This document shows, piece after piece, positions 25,252 through 37,255 of a DNA stretch of 64,000 nucleotides. How positions within the stretch are numbered: the stretch's first letter is position 1; each line of letters opens with the position of its first letter. This stretch comes from Castor canadensis (lineage: Eukaryota > Chordata > Mammalia > Rodentia > Castoridae), in the NCBI RefSeq assembly GCF_047511655.1, contig NC_133398.1, forward strand, positions 53,015,638 through 53,079,637. Direction: 5' to 3'. The notes under the pieces were generated by a model. It was not told where the DNA came from. It saw nothing but the letters and a program-made list of their open reading frames with translations, and did no database searches. A program made the position numbers and the translations under genes.

Positions 25252-25348
25252 GATTTTTTTTTTCCTTTGGCAGTACTGGGGCTTGAACTCAGGGTCTCAT
25301 GCTTGTTAGGTAGACACTGTATCTCTTGAACCACATCCCTAGCCCATA
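25252..25348 (-). mobile_element. ID-like tRNA-derived SINE
   Basis: A T-run followed by the reverse of an ID-like unit: 'gtactggggcttgaactcag' and 'cttgaaccacatccctagcc'. Confidence 0.8.
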
Positions 25349-25559
25349 AACTGCTTGTTGATCTTTGACTTGTGTTTCCTAACCCATACATAGATCCATT
25401 GGCAAAGGGTAAAATGTGCTCTGATCAATGGCTGATCACTAAACTATGCTTATCCAGGAGGAGCCTTAGGAAGCCAAGCTTAAAAATAATAATAATAAAA
25501 AAAAGGGGGGAAATGAGCAAGAATATCAGTGCAGGGGTGATAAGATTGTAGAATTAGAG

Positions 25560-25648
25560 GACTGACAGAGTGGCTCATGTGGTGCAGTGCCTGCTTAGCA
25601 AGTGTGAAGCCCTTAGTTCAAAACCCAGTACTGCCAATAAAAAAATTG
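25560..25648 (+). mobile_element. ID-like tRNA-derived SINE
   Basis: A forward unit with ggctcatgtggtgcag (altered A box) and tagttcaaaacccagta (altered B box), ending in an A-rich tail. Confidence 0.8.
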
Positions 25649-25859
25649 TATAAGTAGTGTAATATTTCATTAAGTATAAGCAAAGACAAGAGCTTCCAGT
25701 GGAGGAGTTAGAATTCAGAGTTGGTACAGCATGTTATCTAAGCTGTTGTGTCTTTAACATAAATTACAAGACATGAACAGAAAGAGGAAAGTATGGTCCA
25801 TGCATAAGGGAGAAAAAGCAGTCAATAGAAACTATCTTTGAGGGAGCCCAGATATTGGC

Positions 25860-26690
25860 CTACCAAACATTTCAAAGTAGCTACTATAAATATATTCAAA
25901 GAACAACAGTAAACCATATTTCAAGAATTGAAGGAAAGTGTTTCAATAGTTTCTCAGAGAATATCAATAACAGAAGATCATAAAGAGCCAAATAAACTAT
26001 ACAGTTGGACAATAAACAAATTCATTAAATCTGCTCAATGGCAGATTTGAGCTGGCAGAAGAATTAGTGAAAATGAAGATAGGTAAATGGAGATTATCTA
26101 TCTTGAAGAACAGAAAGAATTAAGAAAAATGAATGGAAACTCAGACTTGTGTAATGTGAGCAAACATACCAATATACTTATAATGGGACCCCTAGAAGGA
26201 GAAGAAAGAGGCAGAGAAAATATTCGAAGGATTAATTGCTGAATCCCTCAAACTTCATGAAAAATACTTATCTATGCATCCAAGAGACACAGTCCAGTGA
26301 GGATAAACACCAAAAGATCCACACATTATTGTCAAACTACTAAAAGCCAAAGACAAAGTTTTGCAAAGAAGCAAAATGCAGTATTTCATCACATTCGGGG
26401 TGATACATTCAGACCCACAGAGTGAAGGCAGTGGATTGATATATTTGAAGTACTAAAAATACAAGTCAACCAAAAGTTTTATATTCAGTGATTTTTACCC
26501 TTCAAAAATGGAGGCAAAACAAAGATAGCCCCAGATAAACAAAGAAAAGTTGTATAACTAGCTGATTTGCTTTATAAAAAAATACTAAAAGAAATCCTTC
26601 AGTATGAAAGGAAATTATACAGATGGTAACAAACATCTTCACAAAGAAATAAAAGAGTACTTATAAAAGAACGATATAAAGAATCAGTGA
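25860..26690 (+). mobile_element. Old L1, left part, interrupted by a younger L1
   Basis: An A-rich strand with LINE-like text through 'gatagccccagataaacaaa' and 'gaaatccttcagtatgaaag'. It resembles the end of ORF1 and the inter-ORF region of an old L1M-type element. Many stops interrupt the frames. The element resumes at 27563, after the younger insertion, with 'agaattggttctttaaaaag', an ORF2-type sequence. The last 13 bases are the left copy of the target duplication. Confidence 0.65.
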
Positions 26691-27562
26691 GTACAACCAC
26701 TCTGGAAAAAAATTTGGAGGCTACTTAAAAAGCTAGACATTGATCTACCATTTGATCCAGTAATACCACTCTTGGGGATATACCCAAAAGACAGTGGCAC
26801 AGGTTACTCCAGAGGCAACTGCACACCCATGTTTATTGCGGCACTATTCACAATAGCCAAGTTATGGAAACAGCCAAGATGCCCCACCACTGACGAATGG
26901 ATTAAGAAAATGTGGTATCTATACACAATGGAATTCTATGCAGCCATGAAGAAGAACGAAATGTTATCATTCGCTGGTAAATGGATGGAATTGGAGAACA
27001 TCATTCTGAGTGAGATTAGCCTGGCCCAAAAGACCAAAAATCGTATGTTCTCCCTTATATGTGGACATTAGATCAAGGGCAAACACAACAAGGGGATTGG
27101 ACTATGACCATATGATAAAAGCGAGAGCACACAAGGAAGGGGTGAGGATAGGTAAGACACCTAAAAAACTAGCTAGCATTTGTTGCCCTTAACGCAGAGA
27201 AACTAAAGCAGATACCTTAAAGCAACTGAGGCCAATAGGAAAAGGGGAACAGGTACTAGAGAAAAGGTTAGATCAAGAAGAATTAACCTAGAAGGTAACA
27301 CCCATGCACAGGAAATCAATGTGAGTCAATGCCCTGTATAGCTATCCTTATCTCAACCAGCAAAAACCCTTGTTCCTTCCTATTATTGCTTATACTCTCT
27401 CTACAACAAAATTAGAAATAAGGGCAAAATAGTTTCTGCTGGGTATTGAGGGGGAGAGGAGAAGGAGGGAGCGGAGTGGGTGGTAAGGGAGGGTGGGGGC
27501 AGGGGGGAGAAATGAACCAAGCCTTGTATGCACATATGAATAATAAAAGAAAAAGGAAAAAA
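26691..27562 (+). mobile_element. 5'-truncated young L1 inserted in an older L1
   Basis: Only the C-terminal end of ORF2 and the 3' UTR are present. The frame at 26772-27071 reads MGIYPKDSGTGYSRGNCTPM and on to [20 protein letters not shown], the standard L1 ORF2 tail, and ends at a stop. A G-rich 3' UTR (about 27440-27510) and an A-rich tail follow. A perfect 13-base duplication, aaagaatcagtga, flanks it at 26678-26690 and 27563-27575. It is closely similar to the copies ending at 46508 and 54415, so the family was active fairly recently. Confidence 0.93.
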
Positions 27563-28555
27563 AAAGAATCAGTGAAGAAAAGAATTGGTTCTTTAAAAAG
27601 ATAAACAAGAGTAATAGACTCTTAACCAAAGTAACCAAAAGAGATAAGACCCAAATTAATAGACTTAGAGATGGAAAAGTGAATATTGTAACAGATACAA
27701 ATAATCCAGAGTATCATTAGGGATTAATTTGAAAACTATGCTTCATAAATGGGGAAATCTAGAAAAACTGGATAAATTTCTAGATAACTATGACCTCTCA
27801 AAATTGAACCAAGAGGATATAAAAAACCTCAACAGATCAATAACAATTAGATTGATACAATAATAAAAGATCTCCCAATACAGAAAAGCCCAGACCAGAT
27901 GGATTCACTGTTGAATTTTACCAGACATTTAAAGAAGAGCTAATACAAATACTCTTCAAACTAATCCATAAAACAGAAAGGGAGGGAACACTTCCAAACT
28001 TCTGTGAAGCCAGTGTTACCTTGATACCAAAACCAGATAAGGACACAATAAAAACCATAAGCCAATTTCCTCTGTAAAAACAGACACAAAAATCTTTAAC
28101 AGAATATTTGTAAACCATTCAATAGCACATTAAAAAGATCACACAACATGATTACATTTGTTTCATTATGAGGATGCAAGGATGATTCAGTATACATAAA
28201 TTAATAAATGCAAGATGGCACCTAAATAATGTCAATGACAAAAATCACGATCATCTAATAGATTCAAAATTCAACATTCTTTCATGGTAAAGCCCTCAAA
28301 AAGTAGGGGTAGAAGTACCATATGTCAACAATATAAAGATCATGTACAACAACCCATAGCCAACATCATAATGGGGAAAACTGAAAGCATTTTTTTCTTA
28401 AAATCAGGAATAAGACAATGCTGACCACTCTCACCACACTTTTTCAATATAGCATTTGAAATTTTAACCACAGCCATACATCAAGAGAAAGAAACAAAAA
28501 TGATACAAAGAGGAAAGGAAGAAGTCAAATTATCCATATTTGCAGATGAATAACT
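27563..28555 (+). mobile_element. Old L1, right part (ORF2 region)
   Basis: This is the continuation of the L1 broken at 26690. It follows ORF2 order: 'agaattggttctttaaaaag', 'ggggaaatctagaaaaactg', 'aaaagcccagaccagatgga' and, at the end, the degraded reverse-transcriptase site 'ttatccatatttgcagatga'. A B1 SINE cuts in right after that site. Multiple stops and frame breaks make it inactive. Confidence 0.75.
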
Positions 28556-28635
28556 TTTTTTTTGAGACACGGTCTTGCTATGCCTCAAACTCAAGATCCT
28601 CCTGCCTCTGCCTCTCAAGTACTGGGATTACAAAA
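28556..28635 (-). mobile_element. B1-like SINE fragment
   Basis: A T-run then 'cctgcctctgcctctcaagt' and 'actgggattac' on plus are the reverse of a B1-type unit. It terminates the visible part of the old L1. Confidence 0.75.
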
Positions 28636-29384
28636 GGAGTGTATATAATCAAAGCAAATTATATGCATGTATGAACATATCACAATGAAATCAACTATGA
28701 TCAATCTGTGACAAAAATAAATTTATGATGTCTGATGTCTTGGGGTAACAAGTTTCTTAGATAGTGCATCTTCTGTTATGCAAATTATACCTCCATAAAG
28801 CTGTTAAAAAGTATCCCTATGGAATCTACTAATGTCGACTATATATATCCAAGGCTCCAGGGGAACTGCCTTTGTTCTAGCCCTCCTCCAATCTGTAGAA
28901 GTTTCTCTGAGGATTCAGAGGGCTCACTAGGTTCATCTGGTCTACTTTAGGCCTGGTGATTACAGGTCATGGTTGTGACCCAGGTATTATGAAAAGGCAG
29001 CAGTGTGGAGATGGTTGAATTGTAATATTTCCTTTTCCATTGTTTTCACCTGGACTTTCCGTCTTGGTGCTGCCCTAAAGATCTGTGTGATAAAGGTGCT
29101 TTAGATGACCCCACAGAGCTGCCTGAGGACAGTCCTCAAAATGTGTGGGGACTATCTCTAATACAGATTTCCCTTGGGTCCAGTCCTTTCTTTATCTTGG
29201 CCATTCAAGTCCCCACATCCTCTTTTTGAGAGGATATGTCCTAGATATAACTGGCCAAGCTTTTTCATTTTTCAGACATTCTAAAACTCCTCCCACAAAT
29301 CTTCCCTGATTATTATATTTTAACCTTTATCTAGAAATATATTGGCCCTACTGTGATGCATGCTATAATGACCATGGCTTTGTA

Positions 29385-29570
29385 GTCAAGTATATGGCTT
29401 ATCATATGATTTGGGCAAGTTTCTTAGTTTCTTTAAGACTTTCTTTTTGAAATTTGTAAAATGGAGACAATCATGTTCACCACAGAGGGTTGGTGTGAAG
29501 ATGTAGCAAGATCGTATGTGGAAAGGCATGAGTACCAGTGCATAGTCAGTGTCCCTTGTTAAATCACAGA
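29385..29570 (+). repeat. MIR SINE fragment
   Basis: 'gatttgggcaagtttcttag', 'aatttgtaaaatggagacaa' and 'accagtgcatagtcagtgtc' follow MIR order from its core to its 3' end. Confidence 0.7.
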
Positions 29571-29573
29571 GTA

Positions 29574-29775
29574 GAGTGGGTAAGACCATGGGCTCTGGAT
29601 TTTAATCCATGCTTTTCTTCTTCTAGTCAAGTGACCAGGGATAACTTCCCTAATTTCTCTCCTGAACCTGTAAAATGAGAATTTTGATAGTACCTACTTT
29701 GTTAAAGATGTCTGAATGACATGAAATAGCATGTAAAGCACTAAACACTGCCTACTATAAATAAGTATATACAGG
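29574..29775 (+). repeat. MIR SINE fragment
   Basis: 'gtaagaccatgggctctgga', 'gtcaagtgaccagggataac', 'aacctgtaaaatgagaattt' and 'atgtaaagcactaaacactg' give nearly the full MIR order. It lies directly after another MIR in the same orientation. Confidence 0.75.
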
Positions 29776-30276
29776 TAGCAGTAACTATAATCTCCCTAGT
29801 CAGTATAGTGCCTTCATTCTCTTGGAGCATGTGGATTAAATTTAAGAGTTACAGAAACACAGTGATGTCACCTGCATGACCAGATAGACCTGGTTGGCCT
29901 GACTGGTGGGGTGTGAATCTCCTGTCTTACTACTCCATATGCATCTTCCCACTGTGTGCTGATTAGAAAGGGCACCTTCCCCATAGAGAAAAAGAATTAT
30001 CCTCTGAGTAAGCCAGTGGTTAGATTACTCTGCTGGACCATATCTCCCAGATCTTCCCCCAACCATAGATCTCTAAAATCTCTCTGTGCAGCACTGTGGG
30101 GTCTGAGAAACCTTGTAAATTGGTCTCTTCTGCATAGTAGCCTGCAAGTACCATAAAGTGGAAGCAGCAAGGCCTTGTTTGAGATAGTAGCAGGGATCTG
30201 CTCTGTTCTCTTGTCTCAGAGATCACCTCATTGGAAACTGACTGATCATTAATTATCTCTTCTGCTTCAATCTCAG

Positions 30277-31280
30277 CTGATTATTTACCTTGGAACCAAC
30301 CAAGACGAGAGCCGCTTCGTCCACCACATAACTACCGGCCCGCGTCTAACAAGTTTGATAATAGAACCACACACCAGGATGACTACTCCATGAAGGGCCT
30401 TGTGAATACCATGAGCTGCAAACCTCCAGCCATGCCAAAGCTCTGCAACATCCCCTTGGAAGACCTGACTAACTACAAGATGAGCTATGTGACCCACCCT
30501 CTGGAGAAGCGCTTTGTGCATGAGGCTGACAAGTTTAGACCCTGTGAAATCCCCTTTGAGAGCCTCACCACTCACAAAGAGTCATACCGGGGGCTAATTG
30601 GGGAGCCTGCCAAGAGCCTGAAACCACTATCCAGGCCCCCAGGGCTAGATATACCTTTCTTTAACACCACTGAGTTTCGAGATAAGTACCAAGCTTGGCC
30701 AACACCCCAGGTGTTCTCCAGGGCTCCCATCACTTATGCCCCTCCTGAAGAGAAGATGGATTTTCTGACAACTGTGCAAGCACATTACACATACCCTAAG
30801 GGTTCCCCTGCTCAGTCCTGCCGGCCAGTACTCCCCATTAAGAAGAGCTGCCTCTTCGAAGGCTCCACCACCACCAAGGATGACTATAAGCAGTGGGACA
30901 GCATGTGCACAGAGCCGGTGAAGCCTGTTCCCCAGCTGAATTTTCCTGCTGAGCCTTTGGACTGTCTGACTACCACTCAGGCCCACTATGTGCCCCACCC
31001 ACCTAGCAATACCAAAAGCTGTAAGCCCCCTTGGTCTGGCCCTCGAGGAAATATCCCTGTAGAGGCCCAGACTACCTACTCCATCAGCTTCACTCCCAAG
31101 GAAATGCGCAGGTGCCCAGCCTCATACCCTGAACCCCCTGGCTACATCTTTGAGGAAGTGGATCCTTTGGGGCACAGAATATATAGGGCTGTTTCCCAGG
31201 TAGGATCTCAGAGGAACAGCCATCTTCCCATAGATGATGCAGAAAACCCTAAGCAGAGGGAGCTGGCAGTGTCAGCCTAA
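30277..31280 (+). CDS. SAXO1: SAXO1 terminal coding exon 4
   Basis: This exon encodes the last 333 residues (142-474) and the stop. Reading begins DYLPWNQPRREPLRPPHNYR and ends NPKQRELAVSA. It carries most of the Mn modules that bind and stabilise axonemal microtubules, for example FDNRTTHQDDY, IPLEDLTNYKMSY, IPFESLTTHKESY, FFNTTEFRDKY, MDFLTTVQAHY, FEGSTTTKDDYKQW, LDCLTTTQAHYVPHP and IPVEAQTTYSISF, spaced by Pro- and Cys-rich linkers. The acceptor is tcaatctcag. Exons 2 to 4 plus 38 expected bases of exon 1 total 1425 bases, which gives 474 residues, the length I recall for human SAXO1. The ATG at 30390 is internal, since similarity extends upstream of it to the splice site. The frame is intact. 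Confidence 0.97.
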
Positions 31281-31427
31281 CTTTGAAAAACTGTTATATA
31301 GAAATCACACAATACTTTTAAAAACAAATGATTGGAATTATTCATTGGACAAAAAAAGAATTTCCCAAAATGAAAAAAAAAATCAAAACACAAACAAAAA
31401 ACTTCACTATCAATTCCAGGACATTTG

Positions 31428-31433
31428 AATAAA
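31428..31433 (+). promoter_or_regulatory. SAXO1: Candidate proximal polyadenylation signal of SAXO1
   Basis: AATAAA about 150 bases after the stop codon. The following bases are not GT-rich, so this is the weaker of two candidates. Confidence 0.4.
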
Positions 31434-31658
31434 ATGAGAATCATGTGACTCAAGGAAAATGACATTTAGTCACTGGCTGATGAACTCCTCTTAATTCTCC
31501 CTCTATTGTCAACTCTTCCAATCCCCTCAGGTCCTTTCCTTTGTGCTCATGGAAGCAAAGCTGGTCTCAATGATGTTTTATGATCCAGATGTATTTTATT
31601 AGTTTAATTATTGTATGAATTGACATGATTAACCCTTGGCAATTTTGACGTGCCAAAT

Positions 31659-31664
31659 AATAAA
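31659..31664 (+). promoter_or_regulatory. SAXO1: Likely polyadenylation signal of SAXO1
   Basis: AATAAA followed within 25-45 bases by a GT-rich stretch (tctgtaggtctgtgtgttc), the usual downstream element. Confidence 0.7.
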
Positions 31665-31680
31665 TTTTATTTTGGGGGGA

Positions 31681-32960
31681 TTGACTCTGTAGGTCTGTGT
31701 GTTCACCCTTATGTGCTGTCCATGCAGAGAGCAGTCTGTGTTGCTTGGGACCTTTGGGAAGATTTCATATAAATTCCTTACTGCATCCCAATACTGGTGA
31801 GGGTTCTTTAGGCCTGGTCTGGAGTCTTGTTTTGGGTTCTCTGTGATCAGGGCTGCTTCACAGGGCATTTATGTTTGTTTTTACTACTATTGTGCTGTAC
31901 GATGAGGCATGAGTCTCTTGACTCAGGGGTGACAGAGGGAGGAGGAAGAGGCCCTGTGGCAGTCCTAGTGGTGCATGACCCTCCCACAGATCTCTCCTTT
32001 TCCCAAACCATTGCAGGCTTTGATTCTAGGGAATGGGGAGGGTTGGGGAGAGACCCTGACAAAGAGGCAGTAGAGAACTGGCCCAGGACTGTGGGTAGAA
32101 GCTGTGTGCTTTTCTAAATTCTCAAGCCTAGAACAAATCATCCCAGACTGTGTAGATTTCTGGAAATCCAGGCCTGCTTGTCCTAAAATGACAGCTGTGA
32201 CCAAATCTGTGACAAAGCTTAACTCAGGTTTGAGCTAGGCCCTGCCCTGGAGATTTCTCTTTTGGGCCTAAGGTTTTACCAAATGCAATTCTAAGGCCAA
32301 GTAATTTGGAATTTTTTAGTTGGATAGAATTGAGGAAAGACATTTTGTTTAAGAGGGCTCCCTTGCCTAGGGTCAGACAGGCTTATGGGTCTGGATGAGT
32401 CTCACGCAACACAGAAAGCCACAGACTTGACACCTTTGTTAAGTCTTTTAAGCCCATAGAATCCTTAAACATACTCATTGTCCTAGGAAACTTGAGAACA
32501 GGGTAGAGGAGGTGAGATTTCAACTCTAAAGAAGTAGGCTTATGCTTAGGGCCTGATTCCTGAGAGAGGAACTGGTGTCTTCTTGTCTAGGGCTCAGTCT
32601 TTCCATCGCTCTCACCTACCTGGTCCCCATTCCTTGCATCTTCACTATGAGCTTAATTTCCATCCCTGAGTCAGGGTCTATATTATGTAATCCTCTTGTT
32701 GTTAACATGGAGTCTACCCTCACAGGGTAGGGACGCTCATGCATGTTGTTAAGCATGTTCCCCAAGGCTACACAGCCCAGGGCAGCAAAGTCAAGATTGG
32801 AATCCAGGTCTTCTGACTCCAGATCTGCTTTCCCAATATAGGGACCTCCCATATTCTCTCATCTTATCTTCTGGCTCCAAAACGCACATCAAACCACATA
32901 TATGAATTTGCTGTAATACACTAGGCTAATGGAGAATACAAAGAAGAGTAGTGTTATCAT
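31681..32960. other. Intergenic sequence after SAXO1
   Basis: Mostly unique sequence with one reversed MIR at 32640-32850. Small open frames here have no recognisable family features. Confidence 0.6.
32640..32850 (-). repeat. MIR SINE fragment (reverse)
   Basis: 'tattatgtaatcctcttgtt', 'ggctacacagcccagggcag' and 'attggaatccaggtcttctg' are the reverse of a MIR from its 3' part to its tRNA-like head. Confidence 0.65.
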
Positions 32961-32964
32961 TTCA

Positions 32965-33412
32965 ATCTAAAATGACCCACAAAAGGTCATGTATTGAAGA
33001 CTTGATTGCTAATGCGGCAGTGTTCAGAGATGGAGCCTTTGGGAGGTGATGGGTAATGAAAGTTCTACCTTCATTAATGGAAGGGTTGATAGCTATATGG
33101 GCTATTAGGAGGTTGTGGAAACTTTAGGAGGTGGGGCCTAGTTGGAAAAAGTAAGTCATTGGGGTTGTACTCTAGAAGGGGGTATTTTGTCCCAGGCTCT
33201 TCCTCTCTTTATTGCTCCCTGACTGCCATGGAGTGAGCAGCTTTGCTCTCCCACTTTCTCCCCATCATGATGATTCTGCATAACCAGAAACAATGGAGCC
33301 AAGTGACTGTGGATTGAAGCCTCTGAAAACATGATCCAAAATAAATCTTTCCTTCTTTAAGCTGATTTTTCCTTAAGTATTTTGTCATAGTGATGGGAAG
33401 CTACCACAGGTT
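32965..33412 (+). mobile_element. ERVL-MaLR LTR fossil
   Basis: A solitary LTR-like element of the MaLR (MLT1/MST-related) kind. It shows the typical internal order 'agcctttgggaggtgatggg', 'ggaggtggggcctagttgga', 'gatccaaaataaatctttcc' (polyadenylation region) and a final 'attttgtcatagtgatggga' segment. It is old and carries no genes. The subfamily is not certain. Confidence 0.65.
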
Positions 33413-34690
33413 TTATTTTTGTTTCATCATTTTTTTACAAATCAAAAAATACTAGATTTGAAAAGCCAAAAACAGTGCTAAAATGATTATGCAAATGCAG
33501 CAATTTCCATCCCAGCTCCTCTATCCTCCCTTATGATCTATCCTTCCTTATATTTCCCCAATTTAAAATTTTCAATTTTTCTTTTTTCTAATACTTTTCA
33601 CATTCCTAAAAATATGCATGTATGGCTATTTGCTGATCCACTGATTTTAGACATGGAATATTTTGGTAGATTAGGATTTTTAATTCTTATATGCTCTCCC
33701 TTCTTCCTTCAGTATAGTTATATTAAGGTGTTTAGTAGCATCAAGACTAATAAGTTTTTCTAATATGTCTGATTGCTAGGAGAGGGTGAAGCTGAAGGAT
33801 GGTATTGACTTGGCAGAATAAGGGGCACTGAGCACTCTGTGAGCTTTGCCATTGTGATATTTAGGGGAAGACTTGCTGGTCATCTCCATAGTGACCCCAG
33901 GTGGGATGAGCTATATAGGCATAACTCTGCTTCACTTGGCCTTAGGAACAATTTCTCACCTTCCTACTTACCCATTTTTGCTTCAAAATTAAAATATTCT
34001 TAATATTATTAAGGTAATTAATATAAATAAATTCAGAAAATGTGTAAAGGCCACAAGTAGGTATTATGAGGAGTAGTGATCATGGTGCTAAAAGTATGCA
34101 TGATCTTTGGAGTCCAGTAGACCTGGGACTGGACCTTGCCACCCACTAGCTCTGAGGTCTTGATAAAATTCTTTTGCATGTTAAAATGTGGATAATAATA
34201 TTTGTCTCATGATTTTGTTGTTTGACTAAATGCAACAGGAGAACTTTAGAGAAAATGCTGAGGGCCAGAGATTGGAGGAGAATATCCACTATTTTGATGG
34301 AGCCCAGCTGTTATACATTCTTCTAAACAAGGAACAAATACTGATTTTTACTTTTCTTTTATAAATTTTTTGATTGGTAGTTTATTTTCCCTCCCTTTTT
34401 ATTTTCCTATCCTTCAGCAATCTTTGACTATTGCATCTTTCTCTGCGATAATTAAACTTCAGCCCACACACTTCATCTCCTCCTCCCATCTTCCTTATTT
34501 TTCCTAACTCTACCTTATTTTTGCCACTTAATTTTTAAATCCTACACATATATTTTTTTCTAACCCCCTAGTGTGCCTCACAAGAAAGCTAGTACCTTTT
34601 ACATATAATGTGATTGGGGGTGCAGATAATGTTGCCAAATTTTTTTTTAACTTCATGTGAAAATGGTTTGATTTTGAATTGGTGAATTTG
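33413..34690. other. Intergenic sequence with a MIR
   Basis: AT-rich sequence without a recognisable gene. A forward MIR lies at 34090-34250. The rest shows nothing that I can name. Confidence 0.5.
34090..34250 (+). repeat. MIR SINE fragment
   Basis: 'tctttggagtccagtagacc', 'cacccactagctctgaggtc' and 'aaaatgtggataataatatt' follow MIR order. Confidence 0.7.
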
Positions 34691-34739
34691 TTACTGCCAG
34701 GAAGCGGCAAGAAATGGCACATCAACCCTGCTACTACCT

Positions 34740-37255
34740 ACCCAGTCCTGTCAGAATATAGAGAATAATTCAACTGAAAGACTTGGGGGTGATTAAAATC
34801 TCCAACCAATGACTTGACTTCAGATGAGCAAATCTCAATGAAAAACCACAAATATGAAAAATAAGGCAGCATGACACTTAAAAAAAATCCCACAATAAAG
34901 GATTTGAATGATAATGAGTGAATGAAATCTCAAATATTAAACTCAAGAGAATGATAAGAATGATCAATGAAATTGGAGTACATGTATAAATACGTCAATG
35001 AATTCAAAGAGGATAAAAAACTGATAAATGAATTCAAAGATGATACAAATAAACAGCTGAATGAAACAAGGAAGTGGGGAAATATATGAAAAGGAAATTC
35101 AATAAAGATATAGAATGCCTGAAAAGAAGTTGAAATTCTGGAAATGAAAAGCTCTATAAGTCAAATAAAAACTAAATTGAAAGCCTCTTGAGTAGACTGG
35201 ATCAAATGGAAGGCAGACTATCAGGGCTTAAAGATTAGGCAGATGTAATAGAAAAATTAGGTGAAGATAAAGAATGAAGAAATATAAATGGAGCATACAA
35301 CATCTCTGGGACACCATTAAAAAAACAAATCTATGAAACATGGGCATAGAGGAAGGAGAATAAGTGCAGGATAAAGGCATAGGAAACATTCAATAAGATA
35401 TTATAAAACTTCCCAAATCTGAGAAAGAGATGCCCATCCAGGTACAGGAGGCTTTTAGGACTCCAGACCAGAATAGGATCTCACCACATTAAATTATAGT
35501 TAAATCATTTATATGGAACAAGGAAAGACTATTGAAAACTGCAAGAGAGAAGTGCTAAGTTGACTATAAAGGTGAACCCAGGAGGACAGCAGATTTCTCA
35601 ATAAAAACCTTAAAAGTACTTAAAAAGTACTGAAAGAAAATTACTGGCATCTCAGATTACCCAGCAAAGCTATCATTCATAACTGAATGAGGAATAAAAA
35701 CCTACGATAAAAACTAAAGCAATTATTGACCACTAAACCAGCACTGCAAAAGATATTTAAAGGAATCCTGTAAAGAGAAATATAAATGTAACCATGAAAA
35801 CATGGGAAAATATAAATCTCACCAGATGAGTAGATGAGAAAATGAGGAGTAGGGAAGAATCAAACAGTAAAAAACCAAAATTACAGGAATTACTGTATTC
35901 TTTTAAAATCACTCAGAATGTTAATGGTGTTGATTTTCCAGTAGAAAGACACAGATTGATAGACTGGATTAAAAAAACAAGACCCAAGAATTTGTTGCCC
36001 AGAAGAAATGCACTCATTGACAAAAACTTGAAGTGAAAGGATGGAAAAAGATATTCCTAAGGAAATGGAGCTTGAAAGCAAGTAGGAGTATCTGTACACA
36101 TATCTGATGAAGCAAACTTCAAAATTAGAAGAAAAAAGGTCACTTCAAATTGATAAAAGAAATAATCCATCAGGAGACTATAACAATTGCAAATATATAC
36201 ACTCTAAATGTCAGCAAACCCATTTTCATAAAGGAAACACTACTGGACATAAAACCTCAAATAGACCACAACCCAATAATAGTGGATAACTTTAATACTC
36301 CACTCTCACTATTCATAGGTTATACAGACAAAAATCAATAGGGAAACAAGAATTAAATTACTAGATCAAAGGGCTTAATAGACATCTACAAAATACTCCA
36401 CCCAACAGCTGCTGAATACACATTTTTCTCAGCAGTGTATGGAATGTCCCAAAAGTGATCGTATTTTAGAACATAAAACAATTCTTAAATACAAAAAAGT
36501 GGAAATAACTTCCTGCATTTCATTGGACCACAGTGGAATAAAACTAGGAATCAATAACAAGGGAAACTACAGAAAATATTCAAATATGTGGAGACTGAAG
36601 ACTTCACTTCTGAATGATCAATGGGTCACTGAAGAAATAAGTAAAAAAAAAAAAAATCCTAGAATCAAATGAACAGGAAAGCAACTTACCAGAACCTTTG
36701 GGACACAGAAAAGGCAGTGCTAAGAGTAAAATGTATAGAGAGGAGAGCCTACATTAAAAACTCAGAAATATCAAATAACCTAACAATGAACCTGAAGCTC
36801 TTAGTAAAACAGAAACAAGCCAAAATCAAAAGCAGTTGGTGGAAAGACATAATAACGATCAGGGAAGAAGTTAGCAAAATGAAGACTTAACAAGATAATC
36901 AGTGAAAGAAAAAGTTGGTTCTTTGAAACATATGATGGACAAACACTTAACCAGACTAACCAAAAGAAAGAAGACCTAAATCACTAGAATTAGAAATGAG
37001 AAAGGGGATATTACAACAAATACCAATGAAATAAAGAGGATCATTAGGGAATACTTTGAAAATCTGTATTTTAATAGACTGGAAAATCTAGAAGAAATGG
37101 ATAAATTTCTAGGTGTGTAAGACCTACCAAAATTGAGCCAAGAGGTTATAAGCCAACTAAACAAATCTAAAATAAGCAATGAAATTGAAGCTACAATAAA
37201 GTCTCCCCAAAAAGCAAAAGCCCACGATTGGATGGATTCTACCAGATCTCTCTTT
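34740..37255 (+). mobile_element. Old L1, ORF1 and first part of ORF2
   Basis: A long A-rich strand in L1 order. 34740-35300 is ORF1-like, with many Lys/Glu/Asn codons and coiled-coil style text. 35300-36050 is the end of ORF1 and the inter-ORF part. 36050-36480 is endonuclease-like ('gataactttaatactccact'). 36480-37255 leads into the reverse transcriptase ('gttggttctttgaaacatat'). Stops and frame breaks are frequent, so it is inactive. A reversed L1 tail interrupts it at about 37256. Confidence 0.75.

Larger units (their letters stand above)
20319..30276 (+). other. SAXO1: SAXO1 intron 3
   Basis: This intron starts gtgggc and ends cttcaatctcag. It contains a hAT-type element, an AT/CA microsatellite, L1M pieces, SINEs and a nested L1 pair, listed separately. 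21400-24390 holds no gene that I can support: some diverged L2-like text near 22560-22690 and otherwise unique sequence. 24500-25250, 25650-25860 and 28640-29380 likewise show nothing clear, and 29770-30276 is unique. Confidence 0.85.
31281..31680 (+). other. SAXO1: SAXO1 3' untranslated region
   Basis: A short, A/T-rich 3' UTR inferred from the stop at 31278-31280 to a cleavage site a little past the AATAAA at 31659-31664. A run of A/C around 31372-31400 and an earlier AATAAA at 31428-31433 lie inside it. The exact 3' end is inferred. Confidence 0.65.

Noticed and set aside
30285-30998. Minus-strand frames opposite SAXO1 exon 4
   Set aside because: They are shadows of the real plus-strand coding exon.
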